The notes under the pieces were generated by a model, which was not told where the DNA came from, made no database searches, and worked only from the letters and a program-made list of their open reading frames with translations. A program made the translations under genes and the position numbers. From DATFJT01 sp965230755 (GTDB lineage: Bacteria; Bacteroidota; Bacteroidia; Chitinophagales; Saprospiraceae), in the NCBI GenBank assembly GCA_965230755.1, contig CBDDLT010000024.1:310001-374000 (forward strand): 64,000 bases of DNA, in the 5' to 3' direction. Numbering within the stretch: the stretch's first letter is position 1; the number at the start of each line of letters is the position of its first letter. Positions 20,217-31,118 of this stretch are shown piece by piece.

Positions 20217-20939
20217 TTAATCATAATTGCCAAACCCTTCTTTGATCAAACTTGCCGCAATAATGGAGTTGACAGCCATTTCGACTTCCGGATGAAGATC
20301 CTTTACAATCCACACCTCTCCATCGCCAATCAATGATACTGTAGCAATGTTTCTATCGCCAAGATAGAACTCATAAGCTTTTACCTTGGTATTGGTAATC
20401 TTTTTCATACCCTTGAAGTTTCTCAAGCCCTTGATATGAATCGTGGTGTATTTATCTGTCAAGATTCCCTTAGTATCGTTAGAAAGTCCCGAGTCTTCCG
20501 GGTTTTCAAGCAGAAATTTCCACTTGTCGGATTGCTCCGTCTTGATTTTACCTCCTATATAATGGGTTTCACCAAGCTTTAGACCGAGATTCTTAAGTAG
20601 TTTTAGTTCGGTTTTTCTCAGTTTATTCGCGGCTGTAAGTACGGCCTTGGATCCATCGGATTTTACCAGGTCGAATTTTATTTTTTGTTTCTTCTTACTG
20701 AAATGTATGAGAAAGCCGAGGTCGAAGTCTTTGAGCCACCCAAGGTCCAGATTTTCCACTTGATAATCTCCAAAACTGACTTGTTTACGAGCTTCATGAT
20801 CATATCTCCCCAAGACATTATAGTGATTACCCTGTTTGGCAAGATCCCGATCAAGTTTCAGTTTGGCTGCACCGCAGGAAACCATAAGAAACAAGATAAT
20901 ACAAGCTTTTAGGAAGTAGAAAGCAGAAGATTTCAACAT
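20217..20939 (-). CDS. Predicted lipoprotein of unknown function
   Basis: Protein of 240 residues. The N-terminal signal has a lipobox LMVSC with C22 as the lipidation site. The rest is soluble, basic in the first half (KKKQKIKFDLVKSDGSKAVL) and beta-rich, without a domain I recognise. It probably sits at the inner face of the outer membrane or on the surface. It is transcribed alone, tail to tail with the GNAT gene. Confidence 0.75.
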   Translation of the reverse strand: MLKSSAFYFLKACIILFLMVSCGAAKLKLDRDLAKQGNHYNVLGRYDHEARKQVSFGDYQVENLDLGWLKDFDLGFLIHFSKKKQKIKFDLVKSDGSKAVLTAANKLRKTELKLLKNLGLKLGETHYIGGKIKTEQSDKWKFLLENPEDSGLSNDTKGILTDKYTTIHIKGLRNFKGMKKITNTKVKAYEFYLGDRNIATVSLIGDGEVWIVKDLHPEVEMAVNSIIAASLIKEGFGNYD

Positions 20940-21172
20940 CGAATTTATGCATTGAACGCCTTGAGGACTTCGTTTCGTCTGTGATTCGAAGAATAGTTTT
21001 TAGAGTCTAATGCTAACATTGATGATTCTTGTCCGAACTATGATAAATAACGATATACTCCTATCATTCGACTGTAAGCTTTAAGGTGTCGGAGAAAATA
21101 AAGTACGAGTGCAATGCAGCAAATTTGGCTTTTAATGTATCATGTAATTAGTAATGTAAAAATGTAAGAACT

Positions 21173-24100
21173 ATGAAGTATCCAATACTCCTTGTAAGGC
21201 TGTGCCTTGTTTTGTCCTTTGCTAATGTTAATTTTCTATATGGCCAAGGTGGTTGTAATCCCTGTGATCCAGCCTGTTTAGATGAAAATTTAAATCAGGA
21301 ATTGAGGAACTGCGATTGTGGACAATCGACGCAAAATTTTTCCTGTGGAGCTCCACATAATTCTGTATTCTATTATTTCTGCCCCTCTTCTCCCAGCATT
21401 ACATTTACTGTTGAGGTTTGCAATTGTACTAATCCTGGTGGAACAGTTCAAGGTGGTATCCAATTGATCACCTATGAGATGATCGATGGTGATTGTGGTA
21501 CTTTACAGGAAGTTGATTGTGAGGGCAATGGTCAGGGTGTCAACGGCCCAGGATGCGTAACCCAATCCTACACCATGAGTGGACATTCTCCGGGCCAGCC
21601 CCATATTTTACAGATAGATGGTTTTGCTGGGGATTGTTGTACCTATACTGCAGCTACTTCGGACATTAGTGATATAGAGTTGCCTGAACCACCCATTTTG
21701 GATCCCGCAGATGATCCGGTGACTTTGTGCTTGGGAGAAGATTTGTTAATGACGATTCTCAACACAGCTGATTGTATTTTCCATGATTGGAGAGTAGCAT
21801 CAGGAACTCAATTTGTCTCACTTGATGGCAATGGAGCGGAGGCCACTATCTCTGGTCTTAGCGCGGGTAATAGTAGTATTTGTGTCACTGCAGAAAATGG
21901 ATGTGATTCTCCGGAAGAAACATGTTTTAACGTCGAAGTAATACCGCCACCTTCTCTAAATCCAATAGGAGAAATAGTCAGTTGTGAGCAATTCGTGGAC
22001 TTTTGTGATATATATAGTGGGTTTTTCGACCCTGAGCTTAGTCCGGATCCATTCAACGAAGGTTGGGATATATCTTTTCACGAGTCATTTAATGATGCTG
22101 AAAACAATCAGAATCCTATTGCTTGCCCCTATGATTTGAACGGTCAGACCTTACATACCATTTTCATTAGGGTGTCCAATGGAAATTGTTACACCGTTGA
22201 AATCTTCACGATCAATTTCCAGCTTCCAGTCATAAAGGATATTCAATTAGACCCCTTTTGTGGTAGTCCGATAAACTTAGCTAACGTAGTAACGGTAGAA
22301 GACGTGAATGGTCTTCCGTATACTCGAATTTCATTTTACGAAGAGGAAAACGATGCTATCGATGATGTTGGGGAGTTAATTCCAGCAGAAGTTGAAGAGT
22401 CGGGCAATTATTGTGTTCGAGCTGAAACGGCTTTCGGGTGTTTCAATGTTCTGTGTTTCGATGTCGAAATTGTTCCAATTCCCGAGATAGAGGTCGAAGA
22501 TCCACCGCTGTTGTGCTGGACAGAACCATTCGAATTTAATTTAGATGATCTGTTGGTCAGGGAGCTAACGGGTTTATATGATCCGGCCAACCTGGATATA
22601 CGTTGGTTTGAAAGTATTCCTACTACCGACACGGACCTAAATTTTTTCATCAACCCTAGATCCACTGTAAATGCTCCGGGTTGCTACTTTGCCGTAGCTG
22701 TTATCGAAATAAATGCTGCCAATCAAAGGTATTGCGCTTCTAATCCAGTAGAAGTGTGTCTGGATACGATCAGTCCTCCCGAAGTATATATAACAGCCAT
22801 AGCTCCGGATTGCGCAGAAGATATGACGGAAATTACCTTTCATTTTAATCAGGATGGACCATTTAACGTGGAGTATGTTTTATCGAATGGGAACAACGAT
22901 TTCTTTTCGACCAATGAAGGAGATAGAACCCATACGGAGGAAATATTAATAGAGCCTTTTACCGATACGATTTGTGTCGAAATCATATCATTAGAGCTTG
23001 TTGATGCTATTCTTGATGATTGTGAAGCCATCATAATGGATTCTGTCTGCATCAGACCGCCACAGGGAGATACACTTACCATAGGTGTTGATACGGCCAT
23101 CTGTGAAGGAGAAGATGCAGCCCTTATTTTTAGCTACTTGGGCTCCAGTAGTCTTACCGTAGAATACACGGACGGCAACACCGTATTTATGATCGATAAT
23201 CTGACCGATGGGCATACGGAATTGGTCAGCCCATCGACAACCACGACCTATACCTTGGTCAGTGCGGTGAATACCAGCGGTTGTGCAATTGCGGTGGCAG
23301 ATTCAGCAACGATTACAGTTAATACCGTCCCAAATTTTACCATAGAAGGATACGTATGTAACGGAGCTCAGGAGTATCAGGCCACCATATCCATCAGTGG
23401 AGGTATTCCAGGGACCTATACCATTGATGGCAATCTCGTAACCAATCCTAATGACACCTTTGTGACGGCTTGGTTTTCGAACAATGTCCCCTTCATACAT
23501 GAATTGAATGATGCCAGCTTGTGCGGCCCCGTTGAAATTACAGGAAGTGAAAACTGCAATTGCCCCAATAGGGCGGGAACCATGCAGAGTGATTTGTTAG
23601 AACTGTGTGTGGATGCAGTTGCGGTGGCGACCCATAATTTGGATAGCCTAAGCTTTTCAGATGATAATTTCTATTTTGCACTACACACAGGTAGTGGAAA
23701 TGTGTTAGAAAATGTTATTGCTACTTCGGACCTTCCTGAGTTCGCTTTTGTATCACCAATGACTACGGGAACCACCTATTATATTTCCGCAGTTTCTGGT
23801 AATGATGATGGTTTGGGAGGAATAGTACTAATGGACTCCTGTACAGAGGTAAGTTTAGGGCAGCCAGTCATTTTTTATGATATACCTGCAGCTTTTTTGG
23901 ATGGAGAATCCACTATTTGCTTTGGAGACCAAGCTACCATTCCAATTACTTTTACCGGTGAAATACCTTTCCGAGTTAGAATTGATACCAATGGAGTTCT
24001 ATTCGATACGATCTCGGTCAATAGTACAACGTATGATCTAATAATATCTCCAAGCGCCAATCCTACCGCGGTCACCATACCATGGATGATAGATGACATC

Positions 24101-27100
24101 GCTTGCGAGGGATCGGGATTAGATCAGCATATCATTTATCTAAGCCCAACACCTCAAGCTGCTTATACTACGGAATGTGATGATTCTGATTTAAGCTATA
24201 CTATTACCTTTAACTTTTCTTCGGGAACAGGAAATTATCTACTCAATAATGCTCCGGTAACCAATCCATATACCACACCACCGATCCCATCCGGAGATCA
24301 AAATACCTGGCTGGTTGACGATGATATGGGATGTGGTCCTATTCCCTATACGATTATTAGAGATTGTGAATGTGAAACCGATCCTGGTCAAATTGAGGAT
24401 ATGAACCTAAGTCTATGCGTGGATGAGACTACCGACCTAACACAGATCCTACCTCAAGTACTGGACACGAATGATGTTGGAGGATACTTACTGTTCGCCG
24501 ACCGACTGGATCCATTTAATTCTAGCATGGCCTATTTTCAAAACACGACCATCTCCTTTGGTATGATGGCAACACCGCTGATGGTAGTCGGAGTGACCTA
24601 TTATATTGCTCCGGTTGCGGGTGCTGATGATCAAAATGGCTTCATTGATTTTATGAATGATGATTGTGCACAAATCGGTAATATCGTTGAACTGGTTTGG
24701 AATCCATTGCCAGATGTCAATTTCTACGGTGCTGAAGATATCTGTCTAGCAGAGTTGCTTAATTTGAACGTAGATCTGCTTGTTGGAACGGCGCCTTTCG
24801 ATATTACTTATACCATCAATAGCGCTACACCGCAGAATGCAAGATTGAATTCGATCAATGATGTATTAAGCATTCAAGGAGGTAGTACTGATTTTCCTAT
24901 CGGCACTTATACCATAGATCTTGTCTCCGTGACGGATGCCAACGGATGTACTAGTCCCTTGACATTGATGCAGAGTTTTGAAGTTCAAGATACCATTGAT
25001 GTTTCAGCCGAAATCGCAGAATGCGATGGAACTCAAGAAAATTACCGAGTTAGTTTTACTATTTCCGGTGGTAGCGGGGACTATAGTGTAACCCGGGTAG
25101 GTGGTGCCACGGTCCAAACAGGATCCAACTATGTTAGCCCTTGGATTCCAGCCGCAATGACCAATTACGAGTTCCTGATTGTCGATAATATCTATGATTG
25201 TGATACGGATACCATATCTGGAGAACACGATTGTGATTGTCCTTTTGCCGGTATTGTTAACGACATTCCTTTAGAGCTATGTGAAGATGAGATAGCCATG
25301 GTAAGTATACCATCCAATACAGGAGTTCAACTGTTCGACTTAGATACGGCGGAGTATATTCTACATACGCGAAATGATGGAATTCGAGTAGGCCCTCCAT
25401 TACAGCGCAGTTTTGATGGAAGTTTCAGTTTTGATCCACTCAGCATGCAGTTTGGTGTGACTTACTATATCAGCAGAATGGTTGGAGATATTGGCATAGA
25501 TGGTCTGATCGATCTTGGAGACGAGTGTTCCGAAGAAGTTTCTAATGGACAGCCGGTAACATGGTATGAAAATCCGGAAGCAATCATTTCCGGTGCCGAT
25601 ATGCTGATCTTGAACTGTATTAATATGAGTTATACCTTGCTGGGCAATAATTCTACTCCTAACGGAAATATTGAGTATCTGTGGATATTAGAAGATAATG
25701 GACAGACCACTTCTCCATTGAATGGGGAGAATATTGTCGTAACACAACCAGGCACGTACATTTTAGAAGTAACAACGCTAAATAGTTCTTGTGTAAGTCG
25801 CGATACGGTCACTGTCATTCAGGATGACGAAGTTCCTATTGCTATTGCAGCGGATCCTGATACTTTGGATTGTTTTGAACCGACTCAATTCTTAGATGCC
25901 ACCGGCTCTGATTTTGGTCCGGACTTTGAATTGACCTGGACATTACCCGATGGTACTTCTGTTCCTGCAGACAGTTTGCTTTTCCTTGTGGATGAGGCAG
26001 GCATGTACACCTTACGAGTGTATAATATGATCAATGTTTGCGAACAGACTTATTCTGTAACGGTAGAAGAAGATTTCGAATTTCCAGAAGTCAATCCAGG
26101 CCTTGGAGGGGAATTTGATTGTCACACGGACTCAATTCTACTCGCTGGGAATGCTATTACAGCATCCGGTGAATACGATATCAATTGGTATTGGAATGGT
26201 GATTTAATTCCGGGAGCAAATTCTGAGGGACTGACAATTACAGAAGGAGGCTGGTACGCATTGGAAGCGATAGATCCGGCCAACGGTTGCTTGTCTATCG
26301 ATAGCGTTTATGTTTCTGCTGATGAAGACGTCCCTTACGACGCCATAATTCAAGCATTCGATCCACAATGTCATGATGAAGAAAACGGATTCATTAATGT
26401 GGACACCGTATTGGGTGGCAATTTACCTTATGAATTCTCAGTAAATGGAGGCCCGTTCACGCTAACACCTACTTTCTTTGATTTGGGCTGGGGTGAGTAT
26501 TCTTTGACAGTAAGAGATCAGAATGGATGTACATGGGAAACAACGGTGAGTTTAAATAACCCTCCTCCCGTTGTGGTAGATCTTGGACAGGATACCACTA
26601 TCTTATGGGGAGATACTATTGACTTAATTGGAAATATCAATAATGTCGATCAAACCGGAGAGGGGCAATACGACATTGATACAATTTACATTAGTTACTT
26701 AGACAGTTTATCGTGTTTGGATTGTCTTTATCCTACCGCTGAGGTTGGGCCATTGGCTTCTACGATATATACCATTACGGTAGTCACTGGAAATGGCTGT
26801 GTTGCATCGGATAATCGCCGTGTAAATGTTCAGCTTAGAAGGCCTTTCTTTGTTCCGGGAGCATTCTCGCCCAATGGAGATGGGATCAATGATTTTCTCA
26901 CTTTGCACATGGGTAATTTGGAGTTCATAGAGAGGGTCTCGGACTTCAGGTTGTATGACAGATGGGGAGAGGAAATCTACGTCAATGACGAGATCAGGCC
27001 GGAGACACAGGTCGAATTATGGGATGGCTCATTCAATGGAGAAACAATGAATCCTCAAGTCTTTGTCTGGACCGCAACAGTGCTTTACAAGGATGGACAC

Positions 27101-27139
27101 GAAGAGGTTCATTATGGGGATATTACGCTGGTGCGATAA
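21173..27139 (+). CDS. Giant secreted protein with T9SS type B (gliding motility-associated) C-terminus
   Basis: Protein of 1988 residues. A signal peptide covers about 1-25 (ending FLYGQ). The body is acidic, rich in Asp, Thr and Cys, and built of Ig-like or adhesin-like beta modules. Three similar modules begin at about 795, 1064 and 1353, each with a CxC opening, a short Gly/Asp stretch and an LELCVDE-like strand, and each carries a later TYYISAVSG-like strand. The last about 95 residues (VPGAFSPNGDGINDFLTLH, FRLYDRWGEEIYVNDE, WDGSFNGE, FVWTATVLYKDG) are the CHU_C/type B sorting domain. Such proteins are surface adhesins or matrix components. No enzyme domain is seen. Confidence 0.9.
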   Translation: MKYPILLVRLCLVLSFANVNFLYGQGGCNPCDPACLDENLNQELRNCDCGQSTQNFSCGAPHNSVFYYFCPSSPSITFTVEVCNCTNPGGTVQGGIQLITYEMIDGDCGTLQEVDCEGNGQGVNGPGCVTQSYTMSGHSPGQPHILQIDGFAGDCCTYTAATSDISDIELPEPPILDPADDPVTLCLGEDLLMTILNTADCIFHDWRVASGTQFVSLDGNGAEATISGLSAGNSSICVTAENGCDSPEETCFNVEVIPPPSLNPIGEIVSCEQFVDFCDIYSGFFDPELSPDPFNEGWDISFHESFNDAENNQNPIACPYDLNGQTLHTIFIRVSNGNCYTVEIFTINFQLPVIKDIQLDPFCGSPINLANVVTVEDVNGLPYTRISFYEEENDAIDDVGELIPAEVEESGNYCVRAETAFGCFNVLCFDVEIVPIPEIEVEDPPLLCWTEPFEFNLDDLLVRELTGLYDPANLDIRWFESIPTTDTDLNFFINPRSTVNAPGCYFAVAVIEINAANQRYCASNPVEVCLDTISPPEVYITAIAPDCAEDMTEITFHFNQDGPFNVEYVLSNGNNDFFSTNEGDRTHTEEILIEPFTDTICVEIISLELVDAILDDCEAIIMDSVCIRPPQGDTLTIGVDTAICEGEDAALIFSYLGSSSLTVEYTDGNTVFMIDNLTDGHTELVSPSTTTTYTLVSAVNTSGCAIAVADSATITVNTVPNFTIEGYVCNGAQEYQATISISGGIPGTYTIDGNLVTNPNDTFVTAWFSNNVPFIHELNDASLCGPVEITGSENCNCPNRAGTMQSDLLELCVDAVAVATHNLDSLSFSDDNFYFALHTGSGNVLENVIATSDLPEFAFVSPMTTGTTYYISAVSGNDDGLGGIVLMDSCTEVSLGQPVIFYDIPAAFLDGESTICFGDQATIPITFTGEIPFRVRIDTNGVLFDTISVNSTTYDLIISPSANPTAVTIPWMIDDIACEGSGLDQHIIYLSPTPQAAYTTECDDSDLSYTITFNFSSGTGNYLLNNAPVTNPYTTPPIPSGDQNTWLVDDDMGCGPIPYTIIRDCECETDPGQIEDMNLSLCVDETTDLTQILPQVLDTNDVGGYLLFADRLDPFNSSMAYFQNTTISFGMMATPLMVVGVTYYIAPVAGADDQNGFIDFMNDDCAQIGNIVELVWNPLPDVNFYGAEDICLAELLNLNVDLLVGTAPFDITYTINSATPQNARLNSINDVLSIQGGSTDFPIGTYTIDLVSVTDANGCTSPLTLMQSFEVQDTIDVSAEIAECDGTQENYRVSFTISGGSGDYSVTRVGGATVQTGSNYVSPWIPAAMTNYEFLIVDNIYDCDTDTISGEHDCDCPFAGIVNDIPLELCEDEIAMVSIPSNTGVQLFDLDTAEYILHTRNDGIRVGPPLQRSFDGSFSFDPLSMQFGVTYYISRMVGDIGIDGLIDLGDECSEEVSNGQPVTWYENPEAIISGADMLILNCINMSYTLLGNNSTPNGNIEYLWILEDNGQTTSPLNGENIVVTQPGTYILEVTTLNSSCVSRDTVTVIQDDEVPIAIAADPDTLDCFEPTQFLDATGSDFGPDFELTWTLPDGTSVPADSLLFLVDEAGMYTLRVYNMINVCEQTYSVTVEEDFEFPEVNPGLGGEFDCHTDSILLAGNAITASGEYDINWYWNGDLIPGANSEGLTITEGGWYALEAIDPANGCLSIDSVYVSADEDVPYDAIIQAFDPQCHDEENGFINVDTVLGGNLPYEFSVNGGPFTLTPTFFDLGWGEYSLTVRDQNGCTWETTVSLNNPPPVVVDLGQDTTILWGDTIDLIGNINNVDQTGEGQYDIDTIYISYLDSLSCLDCLYPTAEVGPLASTIYTITVVTGNGCVASDNRRVNVQLRRPFFVPGAFSPNGDGINDFLTLHMGNLEFIERVSDFRLYDRWGEEIYVNDEIRPETQVELWDGSFNGETMNPQVFVWTATVLYKDGHEEVHYGDITLVR

Positions 27140-27162
27140 TATGGATTAATCGAAGATGATGA

Positions 27163-30100
27163 TTAACCAATCCTCAGTTGTTCCAGTGTATTCAATGCTT
27201 TTTTAGGAGTATTAATACCTGGGATAACTAGTATCAGATGCCGATTGGTTTTCTTGAGTTGTAAGCTGTTGGCGCGACTCGGATGTGTGATTTTGGCCAA
27301 TAATGAATTAAAAGCATCGGACTCATAAAAAGCGGATTGCGGATCACCGGGGAAAAAGCATTTTAGGGTGTCTTTTTTGAGGACTATTCTCTCAAATGCC
27401 AATTTTTTGCCGATCCATCTGAGTCGCAAAGCATCAAAAAGCCCGTAGACTACTTCTGGAATTGGGCCAAATCGATCTTTTAAAGTCTCGGAGAATTGAG
27501 CGAGTCGCTCTTCATCTTCGATACTATCCAATTCGGTATAAAGTCTTAGTCTTTCTTTTATATTACTGATGTAACTATCCGGTATCAGCATTTCCGTATC
27601 CATTTCTACCTCGACATCACGAACATATTCTCTTTCTTTTTCATCCTTTTGAGTAAATACTTCCTTGAATTCGGTTTCTTTCAATTCCTGGATGGCTTCG
27701 TCTAGAATTTTCTGATAAGTATCATACCCCAGTTCAGAGATAAAACCACTCTGTTCAGCTCCCAGTAAGTTACCGGCACCACGAATGTCAAGATCCCTCA
27801 TCGCAATGTCCAATCCACTTCCGAGGTCAGAAAATTCTTCAATGGTCTTAAGGCGCTTTCTGGCATCTGCCGTAAGTGTCGACATTGGAGAACTCAATAG
27901 GTAGCAAAACGCTTTTCTATTCGACCTTCCAACTCTTCCTCTTAATTGGTGCAAATCACTCAGACCAAATTGATGCGCATTATTGATGATGATGGTATTG
28001 GCATTGGCAATGTCTAGTCCAGTTTCTATGATATTGGTGCAGATCAACACGTCGTACTTCTGCTCAATAAAGTCGACCAAGGTTGTTTCCAATTGTTTGG
28101 CTTCCATTTGTCCGTGAGCAAAACCAATCGTGAGATCCGGGCACATTCTTCTTACCATGACCACAATATCCTGTAGTGATTTCACTCTGTTATGAACAAA
28201 GAAAACCTGGCCTCCTCTATTGACCTCGTAGTAAATGGACTCTTTGATTAAGGATTCATTGAAGACCCTTAATTCGGTGTGGATTGGCTGTCGGTTCGGA
28301 GGCGGTGTTCTTAGAATCGACATATCACGAGCGGCCATCAGAGAGAATTGCAAGGTTCTCGGGATGGGCGTTGCCGTAAGAATTAAGGTATCTACATTGA
28401 CTTTAAACTCCCTCAAGCGCTCTTTTGCGGAAACACCAAATTTTTGCTCTTCATCAATAACCAATATCCCTAAGTCCTTGAATTTTGTTTTCTTATTGAG
28501 TAAAGCATGAGTGCCAATGATCAGTTCTATTTCTCCGGACTCAACCTTTTCATAGATCAATCGCTTTTCTTTGCTGCTTCTGAACCGATTGATATAGTCA
28601 ATGCTCACCCCAAAATCCTCCAGGCGATCCTTGAAAGTCTGATAGTGTTGTAAAGCCAAAATGGTTGTAGGAACCAGAAGTGCGGCTTGTTTTCCATTGA
28701 CGATCGCCTTAAATATGGCTCTTAAAGCAATTTCAGTTTTTCCAAACCCGACATCGCCACAGATCAAGCGATCCATCGGAAAGGGACTTTCCATATCCTG
28801 TTTAACTTCCAGTGTTGCTTTTTCCTGATCAGGTGTATCTTCATAGAGGAAAGAAGCTTCCAGTTCATTCTGCAAGTATCCATCTGGCTGAAAGGCATGG
28901 CCTTCCGCTTTTTTTCTCTTGGCGTATAGTTTGATCAACGATCCCGCAATGTCCTTGACTTTCTTTTTGGTCTTCGACTTGAGTTTTTTCCAGTGATCTG
29001 AACCTAATTTGCTCAGCCCGGGAGCATTGCCGTCCTTCCCAATGTATTTGGTGATCTTATGAAGGGAATTGATTCCAACATAGAGGACATCATTGTTTTT
29101 ATAAATAATCCTCACGGACTCTTGAAGCTTTCCGTTGATATCGATTTTTTCCAATCCAGAATAACGACCAACTCCGTGATCAATGTGCGTCACAAAGTCT
29201 CCTGCCTCAAGTTCTTTGATCAATTTGAGATTGAGAGCCTGATCCTTGGTATAACCTCGCTTTAGACTATATCGGTGATATCGCTGAAATATTTGGTGGT
29301 CAGTGAGTATCGCTATCCCCATGTATGGACTCATGAAACCCTCATGAAGAGAAATCTGAATGGGCTGATAGCTCAATTCGGCATTGAGATCATCAAAGAT
29401 CGCATCAAATCGTTGGAACTGCTTGGGATTGTTGGATATGATGTAATTCTTAATTCCGGCCTGCTCATTTTCTTTTAGATGTCGAATGACCAGATCAAAT
29501 TTTTTGTTGAAGTCCTTTTGAGGAGCAACTTCAAAATTAATTTTGGTATCCACTTGGGCGTCTAGAGAAGGTTTTTGAGCGATAAGTTTGAAGCGCAACA
29601 GGTCTTCTGCCAGGGCTTCTATCTTAAGGAAAGAGCGGTCTCGTACCATGCTTGCCCACTCTGAGCGATCCGCCTTGCTTATTTTGGAAGCAAATTCTAC
29701 TGCCTTTTCATAGGTGTCCGTTATCCTATCAATGAGCATTTGCTGATCATCTATCCACAGAATGGTATTGCTAGGGTCGAATAGCTGGAAGAAACTTACT
29801 TTTTGTTCCTTCGAGAAAGAATTATTGATATTCGGGATTAGTTTGAGTCGAGCAATATTTTTGAAACTCAACTGTGTGGTGGGGTTAAAGCTTCTGATAC
29901 TCTCCACTTCATCGTCAAACAACTCTATTCGATAGGGCCATTCATTGCCAAATGAAAAGATGTCAAATATTCCTCCTCGAATGGAAAATTGTCCAGGCTC
30001 GTATACGAAGTCCGTTCGATTAAAACCAAAATCTATCAGTTTTAAAATAAGCTCATCGAGATTCAAAGTATTTCCTTTCTCAATCAGGATATGCTCCTGA

Positions 30101-30531
30101 TCCAGCTCTTCAGGAGCGACCAACATCTCCAAAACGGCCTCCGGGTAACTAACAATGATATTCTTCTTGTCCTGTCTGATTTTCGAACTCAAAGAAGTCC
30201 TTTGTTGTACATGCTCGTTTTTGACCTCGGAAAACTGTCCTGGACGCTTAAAGGAATCCGGGAGAAAAAGAATCTCATCCTCAGGCAATAAAGCTTCCAA
30301 GTCGTTGAGCAAATAAGCCGCTGATTCTTTGTCCTGAGCAATATGAATATGGGTTTTGCTTTCTAAGCGATTAAGAACGGAACATAAAAATGCAGGGAAA
30401 GAACCCGCTACTTTGTCAATATGCAGATAGTTACTGTCGTCCTCAAAGAATTCTAGAATCGAGTGAATCTTTTGTTTTTGGGCACAGTAATCCTGTAATT
30501 CTTGTAGAATTTTGGTGCTCAAGGTGTTCAT
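27163..30531 (-). CDS. mfd: Transcription-repair coupling factor Mfd
   Basis: ATP-dependent translocase of about 1122 residues that removes stalled RNA polymerase and recruits UvrA. Order of domains: degenerate UvrB-like N-terminal part, RNA-polymerase-interacting domain near 460-530 (LEAGDFVTHIDHGVGRYSGL), then a RecG-like helicase with Walker A GDVGFGKTE, the DEEQ box (VIDEEQKFGV), the TATPIPRTL motif and the QLRGRVGRS motif VI. A C-terminal TRCF domain follows. The frame extends to a TTG at 30561; the ATG at 30531 is preferred. The length is normal for the family. Confidence 0.96.
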   Translation of the reverse strand: MNTLSTKILQELQDYCAQKQKIHSILEFFEDDSNYLHIDKVAGSFPAFLCSVLNRLESKTHIHIAQDKESAAYLLNDLEALLPEDEILFLPDSFKRPGQFSEVKNEHVQQRTSLSSKIRQDKKNIIVSYPEAVLEMLVAPEELDQEHILIEKGNTLNLDELILKLIDFGFNRTDFVYEPGQFSIRGGIFDIFSFGNEWPYRIELFDDEVESIRSFNPTTQLSFKNIARLKLIPNINNSFSKEQKVSFFQLFDPSNTILWIDDQQMLIDRITDTYEKAVEFASKISKADRSEWASMVRDRSFLKIEALAEDLLRFKLIAQKPSLDAQVDTKINFEVAPQKDFNKKFDLVIRHLKENEQAGIKNYIISNNPKQFQRFDAIFDDLNAELSYQPIQISLHEGFMSPYMGIAILTDHQIFQRYHRYSLKRGYTKDQALNLKLIKELEAGDFVTHIDHGVGRYSGLEKIDINGKLQESVRIIYKNNDVLYVGINSLHKITKYIGKDGNAPGLSKLGSDHWKKLKSKTKKKVKDIAGSLIKLYAKRKKAEGHAFQPDGYLQNELEASFLYEDTPDQEKATLEVKQDMESPFPMDRLICGDVGFGKTEIALRAIFKAIVNGKQAALLVPTTILALQHYQTFKDRLEDFGVSIDYINRFRSSKEKRLIYEKVESGEIELIIGTHALLNKKTKFKDLGILVIDEEQKFGVSAKERLREFKVNVDTLILTATPIPRTLQFSLMAARDMSILRTPPPNRQPIHTELRVFNESLIKESIYYEVNRGGQVFFVHNRVKSLQDIVVMVRRMCPDLTIGFAHGQMEAKQLETTLVDFIEQKYDVLICTNIIETGLDIANANTIIINNAHQFGLSDLHQLRGRVGRSNRKAFCYLLSSPMSTLTADARKRLKTIEEFSDLGSGLDIAMRDLDIRGAGNLLGAEQSGFISELGYDTYQKILDEAIQELKETEFKEVFTQKDEKEREYVRDVEVEMDTEMLIPDSYISNIKERLRLYTELDSIEDEERLAQFSETLKDRFGPIPEVVYGLFDALRLRWIGKKLAFERIVLKKDTLKCFFPGDPQSAFYESDAFNSLLAKITHPSRANSLQLKKTNRHLILVIPGINTPKKALNTLEQLRIG

Positions 30532-30653
30532 TTCTTTGAGTTCGTTTTGATCGATGGACAATGTCTTAATGATAGCTGATTTTAGGAATTAACTAACAAG
30601 ATTACCTATATGTTTTCCAATCAATGTTGTATTTTGGAGTAAATATATAAGAG

Positions 30654-31109
30654 ATGAGAATAGAAGCCAACTCTCCGGAGGATTATATTGATCAGTTGCC
30701 AGAAGAAAGGAAAGAAGTTATTTCCAAGTTGAGGAATATATTGCTGAACAATTTACCCGAGGGTTTTGAAGAGGGGATGAATTACGGTATGATTGGTTAT
30801 TTTGTTCCTCATAGTATTTACCCCGGTGGATATCATGTTACACCAGAACTGCCACTTCCGTTTATTAGTCTGGCTTCTCAGAAAAATCATGTGGGCTTCT
30901 ATCATATGGGAATATATGCGGATCCGGTATTGATGGACTGGTTTGTCGAAGAGTTTCCCAATCATGCCAAGAGGAAGCTAGACATGGGCAAGAGCTGTAT
31001 TCGATTCAAGAAAATGGATGATATTCCCTATGACTTGTTACAAGAATTGGTGACGAAGATGTCTGTACAGGAGTGGATTGACATATACGAGCGATCTTTT
31101 AAGAAGTGA
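30654..31109 (+). CDS. DUF1801 (YdhG-like) family protein
   Basis: Protein of 151 residues. The family features are DYIDQLPEERKEVISKLRNI at the N-terminus, EEGMNYGMIGYFVP near 40-53, and LPFISLASQKNHVGFYHMGI near 67-88, ending with DIPYDLLQELVTKMSVQEWI. DUF1801 proteins are small cytoplasmic proteins of unknown biochemical role. The gene is divergent from mfd and runs tail to tail with the glycosyltransferase gene. Confidence 0.88.
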   Translation: MRIEANSPEDYIDQLPEERKEVISKLRNILLNNLPEGFEEGMNYGMIGYFVPHSIYPGGYHVTPELPLPFISLASQKNHVGFYHMGIYADPVLMDWFVEEFPNHAKRKLDMGKSCIRFKKMDDIPYDLLQELVTKMSVQEWIDIYERSFKK

Positions 31110-31118
31110 ATGAATTCT

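Noticed and set aside
27143..27168. Possible bidirectional terminator between the giant gene and mfd
   Set aside because: The stem is only 8 bp with a bulge, AT-rich, lacks a T-run and overlaps the mfd end.
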